A stretch of 64,000 bases of DNA, from positions 248,001-312,000 of the forward strand of contig JBEVJC010000008.1 in NCBI GenBank assembly GCA_040510375.1. Direction: 5' to 3'. The position numbers and the translations under genes are program-made. Of this stretch, positions 1-9,908 are shown piece by piece (the first letter of the stretch is position 1; each line of letters begins with the position of its first letter). The DNA is from JBEVJC01 sp040510375. GTDB lineage: Bacteria > Bacteroidota > Bacteroidia > Chitinophagales > Chitinophagaceae. The notes under the pieces are model-generated. The model searched no databases. It worked only from the letters and a program-made list of their open reading frames with translations, and was not told where the DNA came from.

Positions 1-40
1 TAACGATACGAACAAATAAGATATCCCTTACTTAATTATA

Positions 41-70
41 AACCCTGTCCTTTAAATGGCAGGGTTTTTT
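41..70 (+). terminator. Rho-independent terminator of an upstream gene
   Basis: A stem AACCCTG/CAGGGTT with a 12-nt loop is followed directly by a run of T. It lies 40 bases upstream of the mltG start, so it most likely ends a gene lying to the left of the window. Confidence 0.7.
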
Positions 71-110
71 ATTTACTTTGGTTCCCGCAAACGTTGATAA
101 AGATCGTAAG

Positions 111-1127
111 ATGAATAAAAAGAAAATATTTCTTGTCCTGCTGACCCTGGTCCTCCTTGTTGGAATCTTTGTTGCCTACAAATTTTTTGGTGCAACTGTC
201 CGCCAGCCCGCGGATAAATATCTGTACGTGCCCACAGGAACCGATTACCCCGCACTTAAAAAAATATTACTGGAGAACAAGGTTATTGGTAGTGAAACCT
301 GGTTCGACTGGACTTCCCGTATGGTCGGGTATAAAAATGTGAAAGCCGGCCGTTATGAAATCCCGAAGGGTATGAGCCTTTTGTACCTGGTAAGAATGCT
401 TCGAAACGGATCGCAGAAACCGGTCGACTTTATTATTACCAAACTTCGTACAAAGGAATCACTGGCGGGAAAGATCGGCAGGGCCTTCGAATGTGATTCC
501 ACCGAAATGATCAGTTTCCTTAATAGTCCCGATTCCCTTTCCAGGTACGGACTCGATACCAATACCGTTATGGCAGCTGTGATGCCACTGACCTATACGG
601 TCCGCTGGAATTCCGGAGCATCCGCCATCTTCCAGCATTTTTACCAGGCCTACAAAACATTCTGGAATACTACCCGAAAACAAAAGGCGACAGCACTTGG
701 CCTCGATCCGCAGCAGGTAGTGACCCTGGCTTCGATCATCGATGAAGAGACCAATGCACCGTCCGACAAACCGCAGATCGCCAGTACCTATCTCAACCGG
801 ATCAGTACAGGAATGCCATTGCAGGCCGATCCCACCGTGAAATTTGCATTGAAAAATTTCGCACTCACCAGGATCCGGAGCGGACATACTTCAACCATTT
901 CGCCATACAATACCTATATCAACCGCGGACTTCCGCCCGGACCTATCTGCACCCCGCAGGAATCTACAATTGATTCGGTTCTTAATGCACCAAAAACCAA
1001 CTACCTGTACTTTGTAGCGAACAGTGATCTTAAAGCAAAGACCCATATTTTCACTACCAACTATGCCGACCATCTTCGTTATGCGCGGTTATACCAGGAA
1101 GAACTCAACAAAAGAAATATCAAATGA
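111..1127 (+). CDS. mltG: Endolytic transglycosylase MltG (YceG-like)
   Basis: Membrane-anchored lytic transglycosylase that cleaves nascent peptidoglycan strands and helps set glycan chain length. The ATG at 111 puts a lysine-rich n-region and one transmembrane segment (about residues 5-25) at the N-terminus; the TTG further upstream would bury it. The YceG core is clear: around residue 205 the family pattern ASIIDEET is followed by NRISTGMPLQADPTV. The catalytic Glu lies in the DEET stretch, where the family usually has EKET. About 338 residues, normal for Bacteroidota MltG. It overlaps the next gene by 4 bp (ATGA), so the two are translationally linked. Confidence 0.93.
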   Translation: MNKKKIFLVLLTLVLLVGIFVAYKFFGATVRQPADKYLYVPTGTDYPALKKILLENKVIGSETWFDWTSRMVGYKNVKAGRYEIPKGMSLLYLVRMLRNGSQKPVDFIITKLRTKESLAGKIGRAFECDSTEMISFLNSPDSLSRYGLDTNTVMAAVMPLTYTVRWNSGASAIFQHFYQAYKTFWNTTRKQKATALGLDPQQVVTLASIIDEETNAPSDKPQIASTYLNRISTGMPLQADPTVKFALKNFALTRIRSGHTSTISPYNTYINRGLPPGPICTPQESTIDSVLNAPKTNYLYFVANSDLKAKTHIFTTNYADHLRYARLYQEELNKRNIK

Positions 1128-2095
1128 GTTTTCACTTCCTTACACAGCTGAAGAGATTGTTCCTTGTATCGGCACCGGTAAAATTTATCATCCGCCGCAG
1201 CAAACACATCCGTATTCCCGGTTTCAGGGGCATCCCCCTGTTTGATGTTACAAGGTTTTTCTTTCTCAATGCAAGTAAGGTGGGTTTTGCAGAACGCGCC
1301 TCTGCCATTGCATTTAATTTTACGATGGCAATCCCTCCTGCCATTATTTTTATGTTCACACTGGTGCCCTACCTGCCAATATCGCGACCGTTTATCAACC
1401 AGGTTTTTTCACTGATCCGTGATGTGGTACCAGGTAAGGAAAACAATGAAGGCATTATAGGATTTCTGGTGGATATTCTCGATAAACCAAGAACAGGATT
1501 ATTGTCGACCGGTTTTATACTTGCCCTCTTCTTCTCTTCCAATGCCGTAATGGGGATTATGCGTTCATTTGATAAAAATTATATCGGTTTTGTCAGGCGC
1601 CGCGGCTTTCGGCGCCGCTTCATGGCACTCAGGCTGACCTTTATCCTGTTCATCCTGTTCTTCCTTAGTATGGTTGCACTTATAGCGCAGGGAGCTGTGC
1701 TTCGCTGGCTAGGTATCACCAATACAACACTGATCATGATCATTCACAATTTCCGCTGGCTGCTGATTGTACTGATGTTCTTCCTGTCAATATCGTTCAT
1801 TTACCGCTATGCCACTTCCATGCAGAAAAGATGGCGGCTGATCAACCCGGGATCCATTTTTGCCACATTCCTGATGATCGTTTTCACTGCCGGGTTTTCT
1901 TACTACGTAAGTAATTTCTCCAACTACAACGAACTTTATGGCTCAATCAGCACCATCCTGATCCTGATGCTGCTGATCTATTTCAATTCACTGGTACTTC
2001 TTATTGGCTTTGAACTTAACGTGAGTATCAACTCATTAAGACACGAAGTAGACGAGCGAAACAAAATCCATCCCATCCAGGCCCCTCCCGCATGA
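1124..2095 (+). CDS. YihY/virulence factor BrkB family membrane protein
   Basis: Inner membrane protein of about 323 residues with roughly six hydrophobic segments and a family-typical N-terminal part in which an amphipathic stretch precedes the first membrane helix (AIAFNFTMAIPPAIIFMFT). The family was once annotated as ribonuclease BN, which is not supported; its function is not settled. The start ATG overlaps the mltG stop. The stop at 2095 overlaps an in-frame upstream start of the next gene, suggesting a three-gene transcription unit with mltG and the redoxin gene. Confidence 0.88.
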   Translation: MSFHFLTQLKRLFLVSAPVKFIIRRSKHIRIPGFRGIPLFDVTRFFFLNASKVGFAERASAIAFNFTMAIPPAIIFMFTLVPYLPISRPFINQVFSLIRDVVPGKENNEGIIGFLVDILDKPRTGLLSTGFILALFFSSNAVMGIMRSFDKNYIGFVRRRGFRRRFMALRLTFILFILFFLSMVALIAQGAVLRWLGITNTTLIMIIHNFRWLLIVLMFFLSISFIYRYATSMQKRWRLINPGSIFATFLMIVFTAGFSYYVSNFSNYNELYGSISTILILMLLIYFNSLVLLIGFELNVSINSLRHEVDERNKIHPIQAPPA

Positions 2096-2133
2096 TTTTT
2101 GTGGAAATTTGGTTCTCACCAAAACTCAGGATC

Positions 2134-2742
2134 ATGAAAAAATCATTAACCGGGTTTTTACCCCTGTTCCTCCTTATAATATTTGCCTTTACCGGAATAA
2201 ATGACCCCCTGCCAATCGGATCTGCCATACCCAATGCTGATGCGAAACTAAAGGACGTTACCGGTAAAGAGGTAAGCCTTCGGGGTTCCTTAAAACCGAA
2301 CGGATTACTGGTGATGTTCAGTTGCAATACCTGCCCGGTGGTGAAAAAATACCAGTCGCGCACGTTGGAAGCCGCTAAGGACGCAACCTCCAGGCAAATT
2401 GGTGTTATACTGCTGAATTCTAATGAAGCATACCGGGATAAGGGAGACGGGTTCGCTGATATGCAGGCTTACGCCAAACAACAAGGTTATGATTTCAGTT
2501 ATGTACTGGATCAGAACTCAGCAATGGCCGATCTTTTCGGGGCTCTCCGCACACCGGAGGTTTTCCTTTTTGATGGAAAGGGTTTGCTGGTATACCATGG
2601 AGCCATTGACGATAATTCAAATGCGGCGGGAGACGTCACCCGTAAACACCTGGCACTGGCGATGCAGGAACTGGTTTCCGGCAAGGAGATCAGTACCCGG
2701 GTTACCCGCTCGGTTGGATGTAGTATAAAACGGCCAGAATAA
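2134..2742 (+). CDS. Exported thioredoxin-fold redoxin (AhpC/TSA-like)
   Basis: Predicted periplasmic thiol protein of about 202 residues. The ATG at 2134 starts a good signal peptide (MKKSLTGFLPLFLLIIFAFT); the ATG at 2092 would add 14 residues before it. The thioredoxin fold shows a CxxC-type site, CNTCPVVKKY, and a cis-proline segment LRTPEVFLF. The C-terminus ends in SVGCSIKR, a tail I associate with this redoxin subfamily. Likely substrates are peroxides or disulfides of exported proteins, but nothing here fixes which. It follows the YihY gene closely and is followed by a terminator. Confidence 0.85.
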   Translation: MKKSLTGFLPLFLLIIFAFTGINDPLPIGSAIPNADAKLKDVTGKEVSLRGSLKPNGLLVMFSCNTCPVVKKYQSRTLEAAKDATSRQIGVILLNSNEAYRDKGDGFADMQAYAKQQGYDFSYVLDQNSAMADLFGALRTPEVFLFDGKGLLVYHGAIDDNSNAAGDVTRKHLALAMQELVSGKEISTRVTRSVGCSIKRPE

Positions 2743-2780
2743 CCCCTCGTCGTTGAAAAAACCGGTGTTTATAATTTACT

Positions 2781-2807
2781 ACCTGCGCTTGCCGCAGGTT
2801 TTTTTTA
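2781..2807 (+). terminator. Rho-independent terminator after the redoxin gene
   Basis: Perfect 7-bp stem ACCTGCG/CGCAGGT with a 5-nt loop, followed by eight T. It ends the mltG-YihY-redoxin unit. Confidence 0.85.
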
Positions 2808-2876
2808 ATTTCCCTGTGGAATCCGGAAGTGATTGCATCAAATTGTCAAACCACAACACTCACCAAAATCCAGCTT

Positions 2877-3071
2877 ATGTCACGCAAATTAATCAACCGG
2901 GCAATCCTGCTTTGTTTCCTGGCACTGGTAAGCTATGCGATTACCTGGAGTATCCAGTCGAGAAGTACCTCCGGGTTAATCCTTTCCATCCTCAGTCTTG
3001 CCGCAGGTATCCATTTCTGTTATCTTCTTGGTCAGTTAAAAAAACAGACTGACTCAGATCCCGACATGTAA
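2877..3071 (+). CDS. Small two-helix membrane protein, unknown function
   Basis: A 64-residue protein starting at the ATG at 2877 (MSRKLINRAILLCF). It has two hydrophobic stretches (about residues 8-23 and 31-50) separated by a short polar turn, then a charged tail KKQTDSDPDM. I do not recognise a family. Its 3' end overlaps the 3' end of the convergent TlpA-like gene by 18 bp. The membrane-protein pattern and the terminator just upstream suggest an independent small gene, but such a short reading frame could be spurious. Confidence 0.5.
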   Translation: MSRKLINRAILLCFLALVSYAITWSIQSRSTSGLILSILSLAAGIHFCYLLGQLKKQTDSDPDM

Positions 3072-3536
3072 CAATTCGCTGATTGCCGTTGTCAGTTGTT
3101 TTTCGGTAAGCTGCTGTTCGTAAAAACGGCGGTAACCGGTGCGTGGATTCACCATCAGCGTTGCGGGGATAGAACCCGACCATCTGGGATCTATACGCGG
3201 GCAGAAGTAATCCGCATCCGATTCATCCAGCCACAACACGCGGTTGGTGATGTTCCGTCTTATAATGAAGTTTTCAATCACCGAGGGGTAATCATCTTTC
3301 ATGTCAAGGCTGACAAGGATCAGTTCCAGGGAGTCTTTTTTATTTGCAAGCACAGCTTTCTGAAAATAAGGGATCTCTTCAATACATGGCATACACCAGG
3401 TGGCCCAGAAGTTTACAATCAGCGGGTGATTGCTGTCCCTGATAAGCTGCTCCAGTTCGGTGATCTTCACCTTCCGTGGCTGTGCATTCAGGATGGCTGC
3501 AAACAGCAATGTGGCCCCCAGTAATAACTTGCGCAT
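3054..3536 (-). CDS. TlpA-like exported thiol-disulfide oxidoreductase
   Basis: Thioredoxin-family protein of 160 residues. The ATG at 3536 begins a signal peptide (MRKLLLGATLLFAAILNAQ); the longer open frame upstream reads into the next gene's 3' end and is not credible. The active site is NFWATWCMPCIEE and the cis-proline loop is SIPATLMVNPRTG, as in TlpA/ResA proteins that reduce periplasmic disulfides. Eleven bases separate it from trmH upstream, so the two are probably co-transcribed. The stop overlaps the convergent small membrane gene. Confidence 0.88.
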   Translation of the reverse strand: MRKLLLGATLLFAAILNAQPRKVKITELEQLIRDSNHPLIVNFWATWCMPCIEEIPYFQKAVLANKKDSLELILVSLDMKDDYPSVIENFIIRRNITNRVLWLDESDADYFCPRIDPRWSGSIPATLMVNPRTGYRRFYEQQLTEKQLTTAISELLHVGI

Positions 3537-3546
3537 AGATTGATAT

Positions 3547-4140
3547 TTACTCTTTTTTGCGATATGCCGTCCACTCCCGTAACAGTTCCTGTTTGCCTGG
3601 CTGGTCAAGATCGGTGCGGTTATAATGACCCAATTTTTTCTTCTGTCGGAATGCTTCATAAAGTGTGACCGCACAGGCCACACTGATATTGAGTGAACGG
3701 ATAATTCCAACCTGTGGTATCAGTATACTGCCATCGCAATTGGAAAGGCATTCATCACTTACCCCGTCGATCTCATTACCAAATACAATGGCATTACTAC
3801 CTGAAAAGTCAGTGGCATACAAATCAGCGGCTCCGTCATCCAGGTGGGCGCAAAGGATTTTATCGTATCGCGATCTCAATGTGGTAAAACATTCATCAAC
3901 CGAATCGAAATGATGAACCGTCAGCCATTTCGAAGCGCTGGATGAACTCTTGAATCCCCATTTTTTAAAATGGGGTACACGTGTATTTAACACGTAAACA
4001 TCCTGTACACCCACCGCATCGCAGGTACGCATTACCGCCGATACATTGTGCGGGTCAAAAACATTTTCCAGCACCACAGTCAGGTCCGGCTGCCTTCTTC
4101 TCAGCACTTCCATCATTTTTTCCACTCTTTCCGGTGTCAT
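3547..4140 (-). CDS. trmH: tRNA (guanosine-2'-O-)-methyltransferase TrmH (SpoU family)
   Basis: SAM-dependent 2'-O-methyltransferase expected to modify G18 in the tRNA D-loop. The three SPOUT motifs are visible: ENVFDPHNVSAVMRTCDAVG near residue 25, IVFGNEIDGVSDE near 115, and IPQVGIIRSLNISVACAVT near 140, which forms the trefoil-knot cofactor site. The ATG at 4140 gives MTPERVEKMMEVLRRRQPDL, the usual TrmH beginning; the upstream start at 4173 adds residues without family resemblance. 197 residues, close to the family norm. Divergent from the AsmA-like gene, sharing about 125 bp of upstream DNA. Confidence 0.92.
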   Translation of the reverse strand: MTPERVEKMMEVLRRRQPDLTVVLENVFDPHNVSAVMRTCDAVGVQDVYVLNTRVPHFKKWGFKSSSSASKWLTVHHFDSVDECFTTLRSRYDKILCAHLDDGAADLYATDFSGSNAIVFGNEIDGVSDECLSNCDGSILIPQVGIIRSLNISVACAVTLYEAFRQKKKLGHYNRTDLDQPGKQELLREWTAYRKKE

Positions 4141-4265
4141 AATCAAATATGTCCTGCAAATATACTCAACCAATTTACTTGGAGCTTTGGCACCATATTC
4201 GCAACTTTGTCCGGATTCGGCCCCGAGCGTGTATGCCGGGTTACCGACCCAGAAAAATTCAAACT

Positions 4266-7200
4266 ATGAAGAAATTCCTCAAGATTACCGGTATAACCGT
4301 ACTGGTGATCCTCGCACTCCTTTTCCTGATCCCTGTTTTATTCAGTAAACAGATCACCAGCCTGGTGAAAAAAGAAATCAACAAAACGCTGACCGCAAAG
4401 GTTGAATTCGGTGATGTCAGCCTTTCGGTGTTCAGGCATTTCCCAAAAGTTTCCATCAGTATGGATAATCTTTCAGTGGTAGGTTCTCCCGCCTTCCCGA
4501 ACGACACACTTATCAGCGCGAAGTCGATTGACGTTTCTGCCAACCTGATCAGTGTTATCAAGGGCGACGATATCCAGGTATCGGGTATATTCCTCGAATC
4601 ACCAAGGATCCATGCACTGGTGAATAAGGAAGGCCAGCCCAACTGGGATATTATGAAGCCATCAACAGATACTTCTTCTTCCACAGATACCTCGGCCTCT
4701 GCGTTCAGGATGACCCTTAAGAAATATAAAATCAGCGATGGTTATATTTATTACAACGATGAGGCCAGTGCAATGAGTGCAGAAATCAAGGGACTCAATC
4801 ATGAAGGAAGTGGCGATTTTACACAGGATGTTTTTACCCTCAATACAACTACCAGTTCGGATGGGGTAAACTTCACTTATGCAGCCATCCCCTACCTGGT
4901 TAATACCCGTACCGATATCGGTGCAGATATCGAGATCGATAACAGGACCGGTAAATACAGTTTTAAAACGGATGATATCAGCCTTAACAACCTGAAGTTG
5001 TCGGCCAATGGTTTTTTCCAGCTGGTTAATGACAGCACCTACAATATGGATATCAGTTTCAAAACCCCTTCGAATGATTTCAAGGATATCCTCTCCATGA
5101 TACCGGCCATTTACAAAACTGATTTTGACAAGATCAAAACCAGTGGTAAAGCGGCTTTTGAAGGATTTGTAAAAGGTACTTACAGCCCGCAGCAGATCCC
5201 TGCCTACGATGTTAAACTCCAGGTCGACAACGGCTCGTTCCAATATCCGGAACTTCCACAGCCGGTAAAAAATATCAATATCAGCCTGCAGGCAAGTAAT
5301 CCCGATGGCAAATTTGATAATACCAATATCAACCTTTCAAAGGGGCATCTGGAAATGGGTAATGAACCTTTTGATTTCCGGTTTATTTTCCAGAAACCGG
5401 AATCGGCCCGTTACATTGATGCAGCAGCGAAAGGAAAGATTGACCTGGCACAGGTTTCCCGTTTTATTAAACTGGAGAATGGTATGAAGCTGGCCGGACT
5501 GGTTAATGCCGATATCACGGCCAAGGGAAACATGTTATCCGCCAACGGCGGGATCGACCAGCAATTCATTGCAGGTGGTTTCCTCGACATTACCAACCTG
5601 TTGTTCCAATCGAACGATTTCCCGCAACCTATCCGTAACGGAAACATGAAGATCCAGCTTAACAATACAGGAGGGGTAGCTGATAATACCACGGTCAATA
5701 TCAGCGAAGGCCATGTGGAAGTGGGTGCGGATCCGGTCGACTTCACCCTGCTTTTATCCAAACCCATGAGTGATATCAATTTTGATGGAACTGCCAGGGG
5801 ACGTTTTACGCTCGACAATGTAAAACAGTTTGTGGTATTGGAACCCGGCACCACCCTCTCCGGATTATTAAATGCCAACCTGGCCTTTGCCGGAAACAAA
5901 CGTGACATTGACAGAAGTGAATACGATAAAATCCGGATCAGTGGCACTGCAGCAATGACAAATATGAAATATGTGGCAAAGGATTATCCGGGTGGCATCA
6001 GTATCCCGGTAGTGAATGCTTCGTTTAGTCCGCAGACAGTTACCATTGATAACTTTGATGGTTCCTACCTTAATTCACGTTTTTCCGGTAGCGGGTTTCT
6101 GAACAACCTGATCGGTTACGCGATGAAGGACGAGCCACTGAAGGGTACATTGAATGTTGCGGTGGACAAAATGAACCTGAACGACTGGATGGGCACTGAA
6201 GAAACAACTCCAGCGGGTACTACCCCGGCAAGCACAGAACCATTCCTTGTGCCAGCCAATCTTGATCTCACCCTGAATGCAAAAGCAGGCCAGGTGACAT
6301 ATGATAAAGTGGTCTACAGTAATATAAATGGTTCGGTGGCTATAGCGGATGAAACCGTCCGCTTGCAGAATGTCAAAACCGATGCACTGGACGGAACCAT
6401 CCTGCTGAACGGATCGTATTCCACAAAGGTCCATGAAAAAGAACCTGATATTTCCCTGACGTATGATGTTAAGGATATCAGTGTTCAAAAAGCATTCAAT
6501 TCCTTCGTTACCGTACAGAAGCTCATGCCGATCGGTCAGTTCCTGGATGGAAAACTCAGCTCTTCACTTGCCATGCATGGCAACCTTCTTTCCAACATGA
6601 TGCCTGATCTTACCAGTCTTACCGGCAATGGCAGCATCCTGATCTTACAGGGTGTGCTCAGGAAGTTTGGTCCGCTGGAAAAGCTCGCCAATACATTGCA
6701 GATAGATGATCTCAGGACTATCAATATAAAAGATGTCAAAAATTATATAGAGTTCGCCAATGGTAAGGTTCTGGTCAAGCCGTTTACCATCAAGGTGAAA
6801 GATATTGAGATGGAGATCGGTGGTGTGCACGGATTTGATCAGTCGATCGATTACGCGATAGGAATGAAAGTGCCAAGGAAATACCTGGGTACGCAGGGAA
6901 ATAACCTTGTAAACGGACTGGTGAACCAGGCAGCCAATAAGGGCATTCCGGTTAAACTGAGTGATATGATTGATCTGAATGTAAAGATGAAAGGAACGCT
7001 CACCAACCCATCCATCGGTACGGATCTTAAACAGGTAGCCGGTGATGCTGTGGGTGACCTGAAAGACCAGGCAAAGGATTTTGCACAGGCTAAACTGGAC
7101 AGCGCAAAGGTCAGGGCGAAAGATTCGTTACAGGTGGTTAAAGAAAAAATTACAAACGAAGTAAAGGATAAACTGAAAGATAAAATATTCGGTACAGATA

Positions 7201-7307
7201 CAAGCAAGGGCACCAGTACCGACACTACCCGTGTTAATAGCGGAAAGGCTATTAAAAATACCCTGAAGGACCTGTTGAACAAGAAGAAAAAGCCGGCTAC
7301 AAATTAG
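4266..7307 (+). CDS. AsmA-family protein (large, N-terminally anchored)
   Basis: About 1013 residues. The ATG at 4266 starts a single N-terminal membrane anchor (MKKFLKITGITVLVILALLF). The AsmA N-terminal region follows with VKKEINKTLTAKVEFGDVSLS, then long repeating beta-rich segments rich in Asn, Gly and Ser, and a C-terminal AsmA_2-like domain around residues 750-950. The last 80 residues are Lys/Asp-rich and probably helical. AsmA-like proteins are thought to be periplasm-spanning bridges that move phospholipids to the outer membrane; that role is inferred from the family. It stands alone and is followed by a strong terminator. Confidence 0.88.
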   Translation: MKKFLKITGITVLVILALLFLIPVLFSKQITSLVKKEINKTLTAKVEFGDVSLSVFRHFPKVSISMDNLSVVGSPAFPNDTLISAKSIDVSANLISVIKGDDIQVSGIFLESPRIHALVNKEGQPNWDIMKPSTDTSSSTDTSASAFRMTLKKYKISDGYIYYNDEASAMSAEIKGLNHEGSGDFTQDVFTLNTTTSSDGVNFTYAAIPYLVNTRTDIGADIEIDNRTGKYSFKTDDISLNNLKLSANGFFQLVNDSTYNMDISFKTPSNDFKDILSMIPAIYKTDFDKIKTSGKAAFEGFVKGTYSPQQIPAYDVKLQVDNGSFQYPELPQPVKNINISLQASNPDGKFDNTNINLSKGHLEMGNEPFDFRFIFQKPESARYIDAAAKGKIDLAQVSRFIKLENGMKLAGLVNADITAKGNMLSANGGIDQQFIAGGFLDITNLLFQSNDFPQPIRNGNMKIQLNNTGGVADNTTVNISEGHVEVGADPVDFTLLLSKPMSDINFDGTARGRFTLDNVKQFVVLEPGTTLSGLLNANLAFAGNKRDIDRSEYDKIRISGTAAMTNMKYVAKDYPGGISIPVVNASFSPQTVTIDNFDGSYLNSRFSGSGFLNNLIGYAMKDEPLKGTLNVAVDKMNLNDWMGTEETTPAGTTPASTEPFLVPANLDLTLNAKAGQVTYDKVVYSNINGSVAIADETVRLQNVKTDALDGTILLNGSYSTKVHEKEPDISLTYDVKDISVQKAFNSFVTVQKLMPIGQFLDGKLSSSLAMHGNLLSNMMPDLTSLTGNGSILILQGVLRKFGPLEKLANTLQIDDLRTINIKDVKNYIEFANGKVLVKPFTIKVKDIEMEIGGVHGFDQSIDYAIGMKVPRKYLGTQGNNLVNGLVNQAANKGIPVKLSDMIDLNVKMKGTLTNPSIGTDLKQVAGDAVGDLKDQAKDFAQAKLDSAKVRAKDSLQVVKEKITNEVKDKLKDKIFGTDTSKGTSTDTTRVNSGKAIKNTLKDLLNKKKKPATN

Positions 7308-7328
7308 GATTGTATATATTATTCAGAT

Positions 7329-7369
7329 CCCTTCCTGGTTTGGCATTAAGCCCCCAGGGAGGGTTTTTT
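7329..7369 (+). terminator. Terminator between asmA-like gene and histidine kinase
   Basis: A 10-bp stem, CCCTTCCTGG pairing with CCAGGGAGGG with one G-U pair, is followed by six T. The T run overlaps the stop codon of the convergent kinase gene. Confidence 0.85.
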
Positions 7370-9908
7370 AAATATGCAATTCGAATTCTTTCATGGAGTT
7401 TAACCGGTGATCCTCCTTATTAAACAGGTTCAGATTGAAATTGACTGTGATCCGTGTACCATAGTTATTATCAAAGTTTACACTTGCGTTGATCTCCTGG
7501 CTTAGCCCCTTTATCAGCTGCAGGCCCAGGGTTTCAGGCGATATCTTGATTAACGAACTGTCGATCCCGATACCATCGTCAGCGATTACCAGTGTAATCT
7601 GATCAGCTACCCGGTGCATACTTATTGAAATAGTCCCGTCCCTTTGCCCGGGGAAAGCATACTTGATGGAATTGGTAACGGCCTCATTGATGATGAGGGC
7701 TACCGGTATCGCCTGGGAAATATCGAGGTTCAGCGGATCAACATCCACTTCGAAATGTATCTGTCTTGTGTTTCCAAAACTGTCGTCAAGATAATTGACC
7801 AGTTCGGGAAGATATTCTGCCATGTCGAGCGTTTTTATATCATCCGACTGATAAATTTTCTGGTGGATCAGTGACATCGCATGGATCCGTTGCTGGCTTA
7901 CTTCGTTTGCTCTCCGGGCATCGTTTTCCAGGTAGGCTGCCTGCGACTCCAGTAAACAAACAACGGTATGCAGGTTGTTTTTGACGCGATGGTGTACCTC
8001 TTTCAACAGCCATTCCTTTTCACTGAGCAGGTGTTGCAACTGTGTGTTCTTTTCGCTGATCAATTTGTTTGAACGTTGTTTATGGATGTACTGATTATAG
8101 AGTAACGCACCAACTATAAGCAGTATCCCCAGCAACGCAATGGTTATATTCCGTATAAGATGCGCCTGTTTGAGGTTTGCCTGTCGCAGTAAATCGTTCT
8201 GGGTTAATGACTGAATCTGCTGGTCCCTTGTTTTTATATCCGTTTCCTTTTTTTCCATATCGTATTTTACCTGGAGCTGCAGCAGCTGATTGCTCCTCTT
8301 GGCATTAAATATGGAATCTTTAAGTGCCGTGTAATTTTCATAACTCTGTATGGCGGAAATATAATTACCAGCGGCGGAATCAACTTTAAATTTCAGCAAC
8401 CAGATTTTAAGCATAAGATGTGAGGTATAAAAATGATTGCCCGTAAAGGTGTTGAATTGCAGGGCACGATTGGTATAGATTGCCGCAATACTATGCCGGT
8501 TCTGGCTTTCATAAAACTTTGCGATTTTGTAATAAGCTTCCGACCCCGACAGTCCGGGAAGGAATGTAATGATCTGTCGTGATTTAATTTCCTGGGCTGC
8601 TTTGTCCAGCTGGATCATTTTGAGGTAGAACCTTTCCGCAAGGGAAGGATTATTCATCGCTGCATAAATATCACCTTTAATGGCAGCAAGGGTTTCCCGG
8701 TCATGTGGTCGGATTGCCGGATTTTCCTTCTCTGCCTTGTTGATATACAATAATGCTTTTTGCGGATTCTTCAGCCGGATAAATTGTTCCACGACCCTGG
8801 CATAAAGCATATACCTCCAGGTATCATGGGCCTCTGTAATTTCAAGCAGGTATTGCAGACTTTTTTCGGCTTGTCCATCGTCGCCATAGATCATTCCAAG
8901 TAACATGTTGATTGCCTCGTTGGGCCTTACATCCAGTTGTTTCATGTTTTTCTCTGCTTCCAGTGCCCAGTAAAGCGCATCGTCAAGGTTACCCGTAGCA
9001 TGACTGATCCGGGACACCGTTATCTGGCAATTATATAATTTTTTAATGCCCGCTGCCTTGCGTAGTTGAATTGCATAAAGCATCTGTGATCTGGCCAACT
9101 CAAAATTGGAGTGATACATATTGACCGCGGACATATCTCCCAGTACCTGAACGGCATTACCTGTATCTTTTAAATCCATGTAGATTTCGAATGCAGTGCC
9201 ATGGGCTGCCAACTCATCGTTTACTGTGCTGTCCGTGTCGGGCATATAAATCCCCAGTTCAGACCAGATATGCGCCTCCGAAGAACGGTCACCGGTTCTT
9301 TGAAAATCAGAGATGATCTCCAGGAAACATCCCTTACCCCTGATAAATTGACCTGCAGAAAAATAATATTTTCCCAACGCGATCAGGCATTCATGTTTCA
9401 TCCTTACATGACCGATTGACCTGGCCAATGCCAGGGCCCTGCTAAAATAATGGAATGCCGTATCAAGATTGGACTTTTCCTGTTCAGGAAGAAAAAGGTA
9501 TAGCTCACCAACTGCCAGCAGAAAACGCGCCTGCTGGTCTTTTGACATTTCAGGAATGAGACTCAGGGCTTGCCGTACCTGAAGATTGTGCAGAAAATTT
9601 TTGCATAAAACGAAACTGGCCTCATTAAATCCGGGGTTATACTTTAAAGTCTGGCTCAACTTCCGGGCCTTTCCGGCATAATAGGTAATGCTGTCACTCA
9701 GGTGATTGTTATACCAGTGATAACTGCAAAGGAAGAGGTATAACCGGACCTTGCTGGTATCTTCCTTCGCATTTTGGAGCTGGTGATGTAATTCGGGTTG
9801 TTTTATCTCCGTTCTCATAACGGCAAGGCTGGTGTTTGTCAGCTCCTGCGATGTTCCGGATAAACAGACAAATAATATTACTACTAGTAAAAATAGGATC
9901 TTACTCAT
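7368..9908 (-). CDS. TPR-containing sensor histidine kinase (HisKA_2/HWE type)
   Basis: 846 residues from the ATG at 9908, which starts a signal peptide (MSKILFLLVVILFVCLSG). Residues about 30-540 form a periplasmic TPR-like helical sensor. A transmembrane helix (NITIALLGILLIVGALLYNQ) and a short coiled coil follow. The kinase core begins near residue 630 with LLKEVHHRVKNNLHTVV, where the phosphoacceptor His lies in the HHRVKN block, followed by ATPase boxes NEAVTNSIKYAF, ADDGIGID and LGLQLIKGL. No receiver or output domain and no response regulator gene is adjacent. It is a paralogue of the next upstream kinase. The signal sensed is unknown. Confidence 0.9.
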   Translation of the reverse strand: MSKILFLLVVILFVCLSGTSQELTNTSLAVMRTEIKQPELHHQLQNAKEDTSKVRLYLFLCSYHWYNNHLSDSITYYAGKARKLSQTLKYNPGFNEASFVLCKNFLHNLQVRQALSLIPEMSKDQQARFLLAVGELYLFLPEQEKSNLDTAFHYFSRALALARSIGHVRMKHECLIALGKYYFSAGQFIRGKGCFLEIISDFQRTGDRSSEAHIWSELGIYMPDTDSTVNDELAAHGTAFEIYMDLKDTGNAVQVLGDMSAVNMYHSNFELARSQMLYAIQLRKAAGIKKLYNCQITVSRISHATGNLDDALYWALEAEKNMKQLDVRPNEAINMLLGMIYGDDGQAEKSLQYLLEITEAHDTWRYMLYARVVEQFIRLKNPQKALLYINKAEKENPAIRPHDRETLAAIKGDIYAAMNNPSLAERFYLKMIQLDKAAQEIKSRQIITFLPGLSGSEAYYKIAKFYESQNRHSIAAIYTNRALQFNTFTGNHFYTSHLMLKIWLLKFKVDSAAGNYISAIQSYENYTALKDSIFNAKRSNQLLQLQVKYDMEKKETDIKTRDQQIQSLTQNDLLRQANLKQAHLIRNITIALLGILLIVGALLYNQYIHKQRSNKLISEKNTQLQHLLSEKEWLLKEVHHRVKNNLHTVVCLLESQAAYLENDARRANEVSQQRIHAMSLIHQKIYQSDDIKTLDMAEYLPELVNYLDDSFGNTRQIHFEVDVDPLNLDISQAIPVALIINEAVTNSIKYAFPGQRDGTISISMHRVADQITLVIADDGIGIDSSLIKISPETLGLQLIKGLSQEINASVNFDNNYGTRITVNFNLNLFNKEDHRLNSMKEFELHI

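Noticed and set aside
459..887. Long antisense reading frame inside mltG
   Set aside because: It is a shadow of a well-supported gene; similar shadows in trmH, asmA, SusC and other genes were dropped for the same reason.
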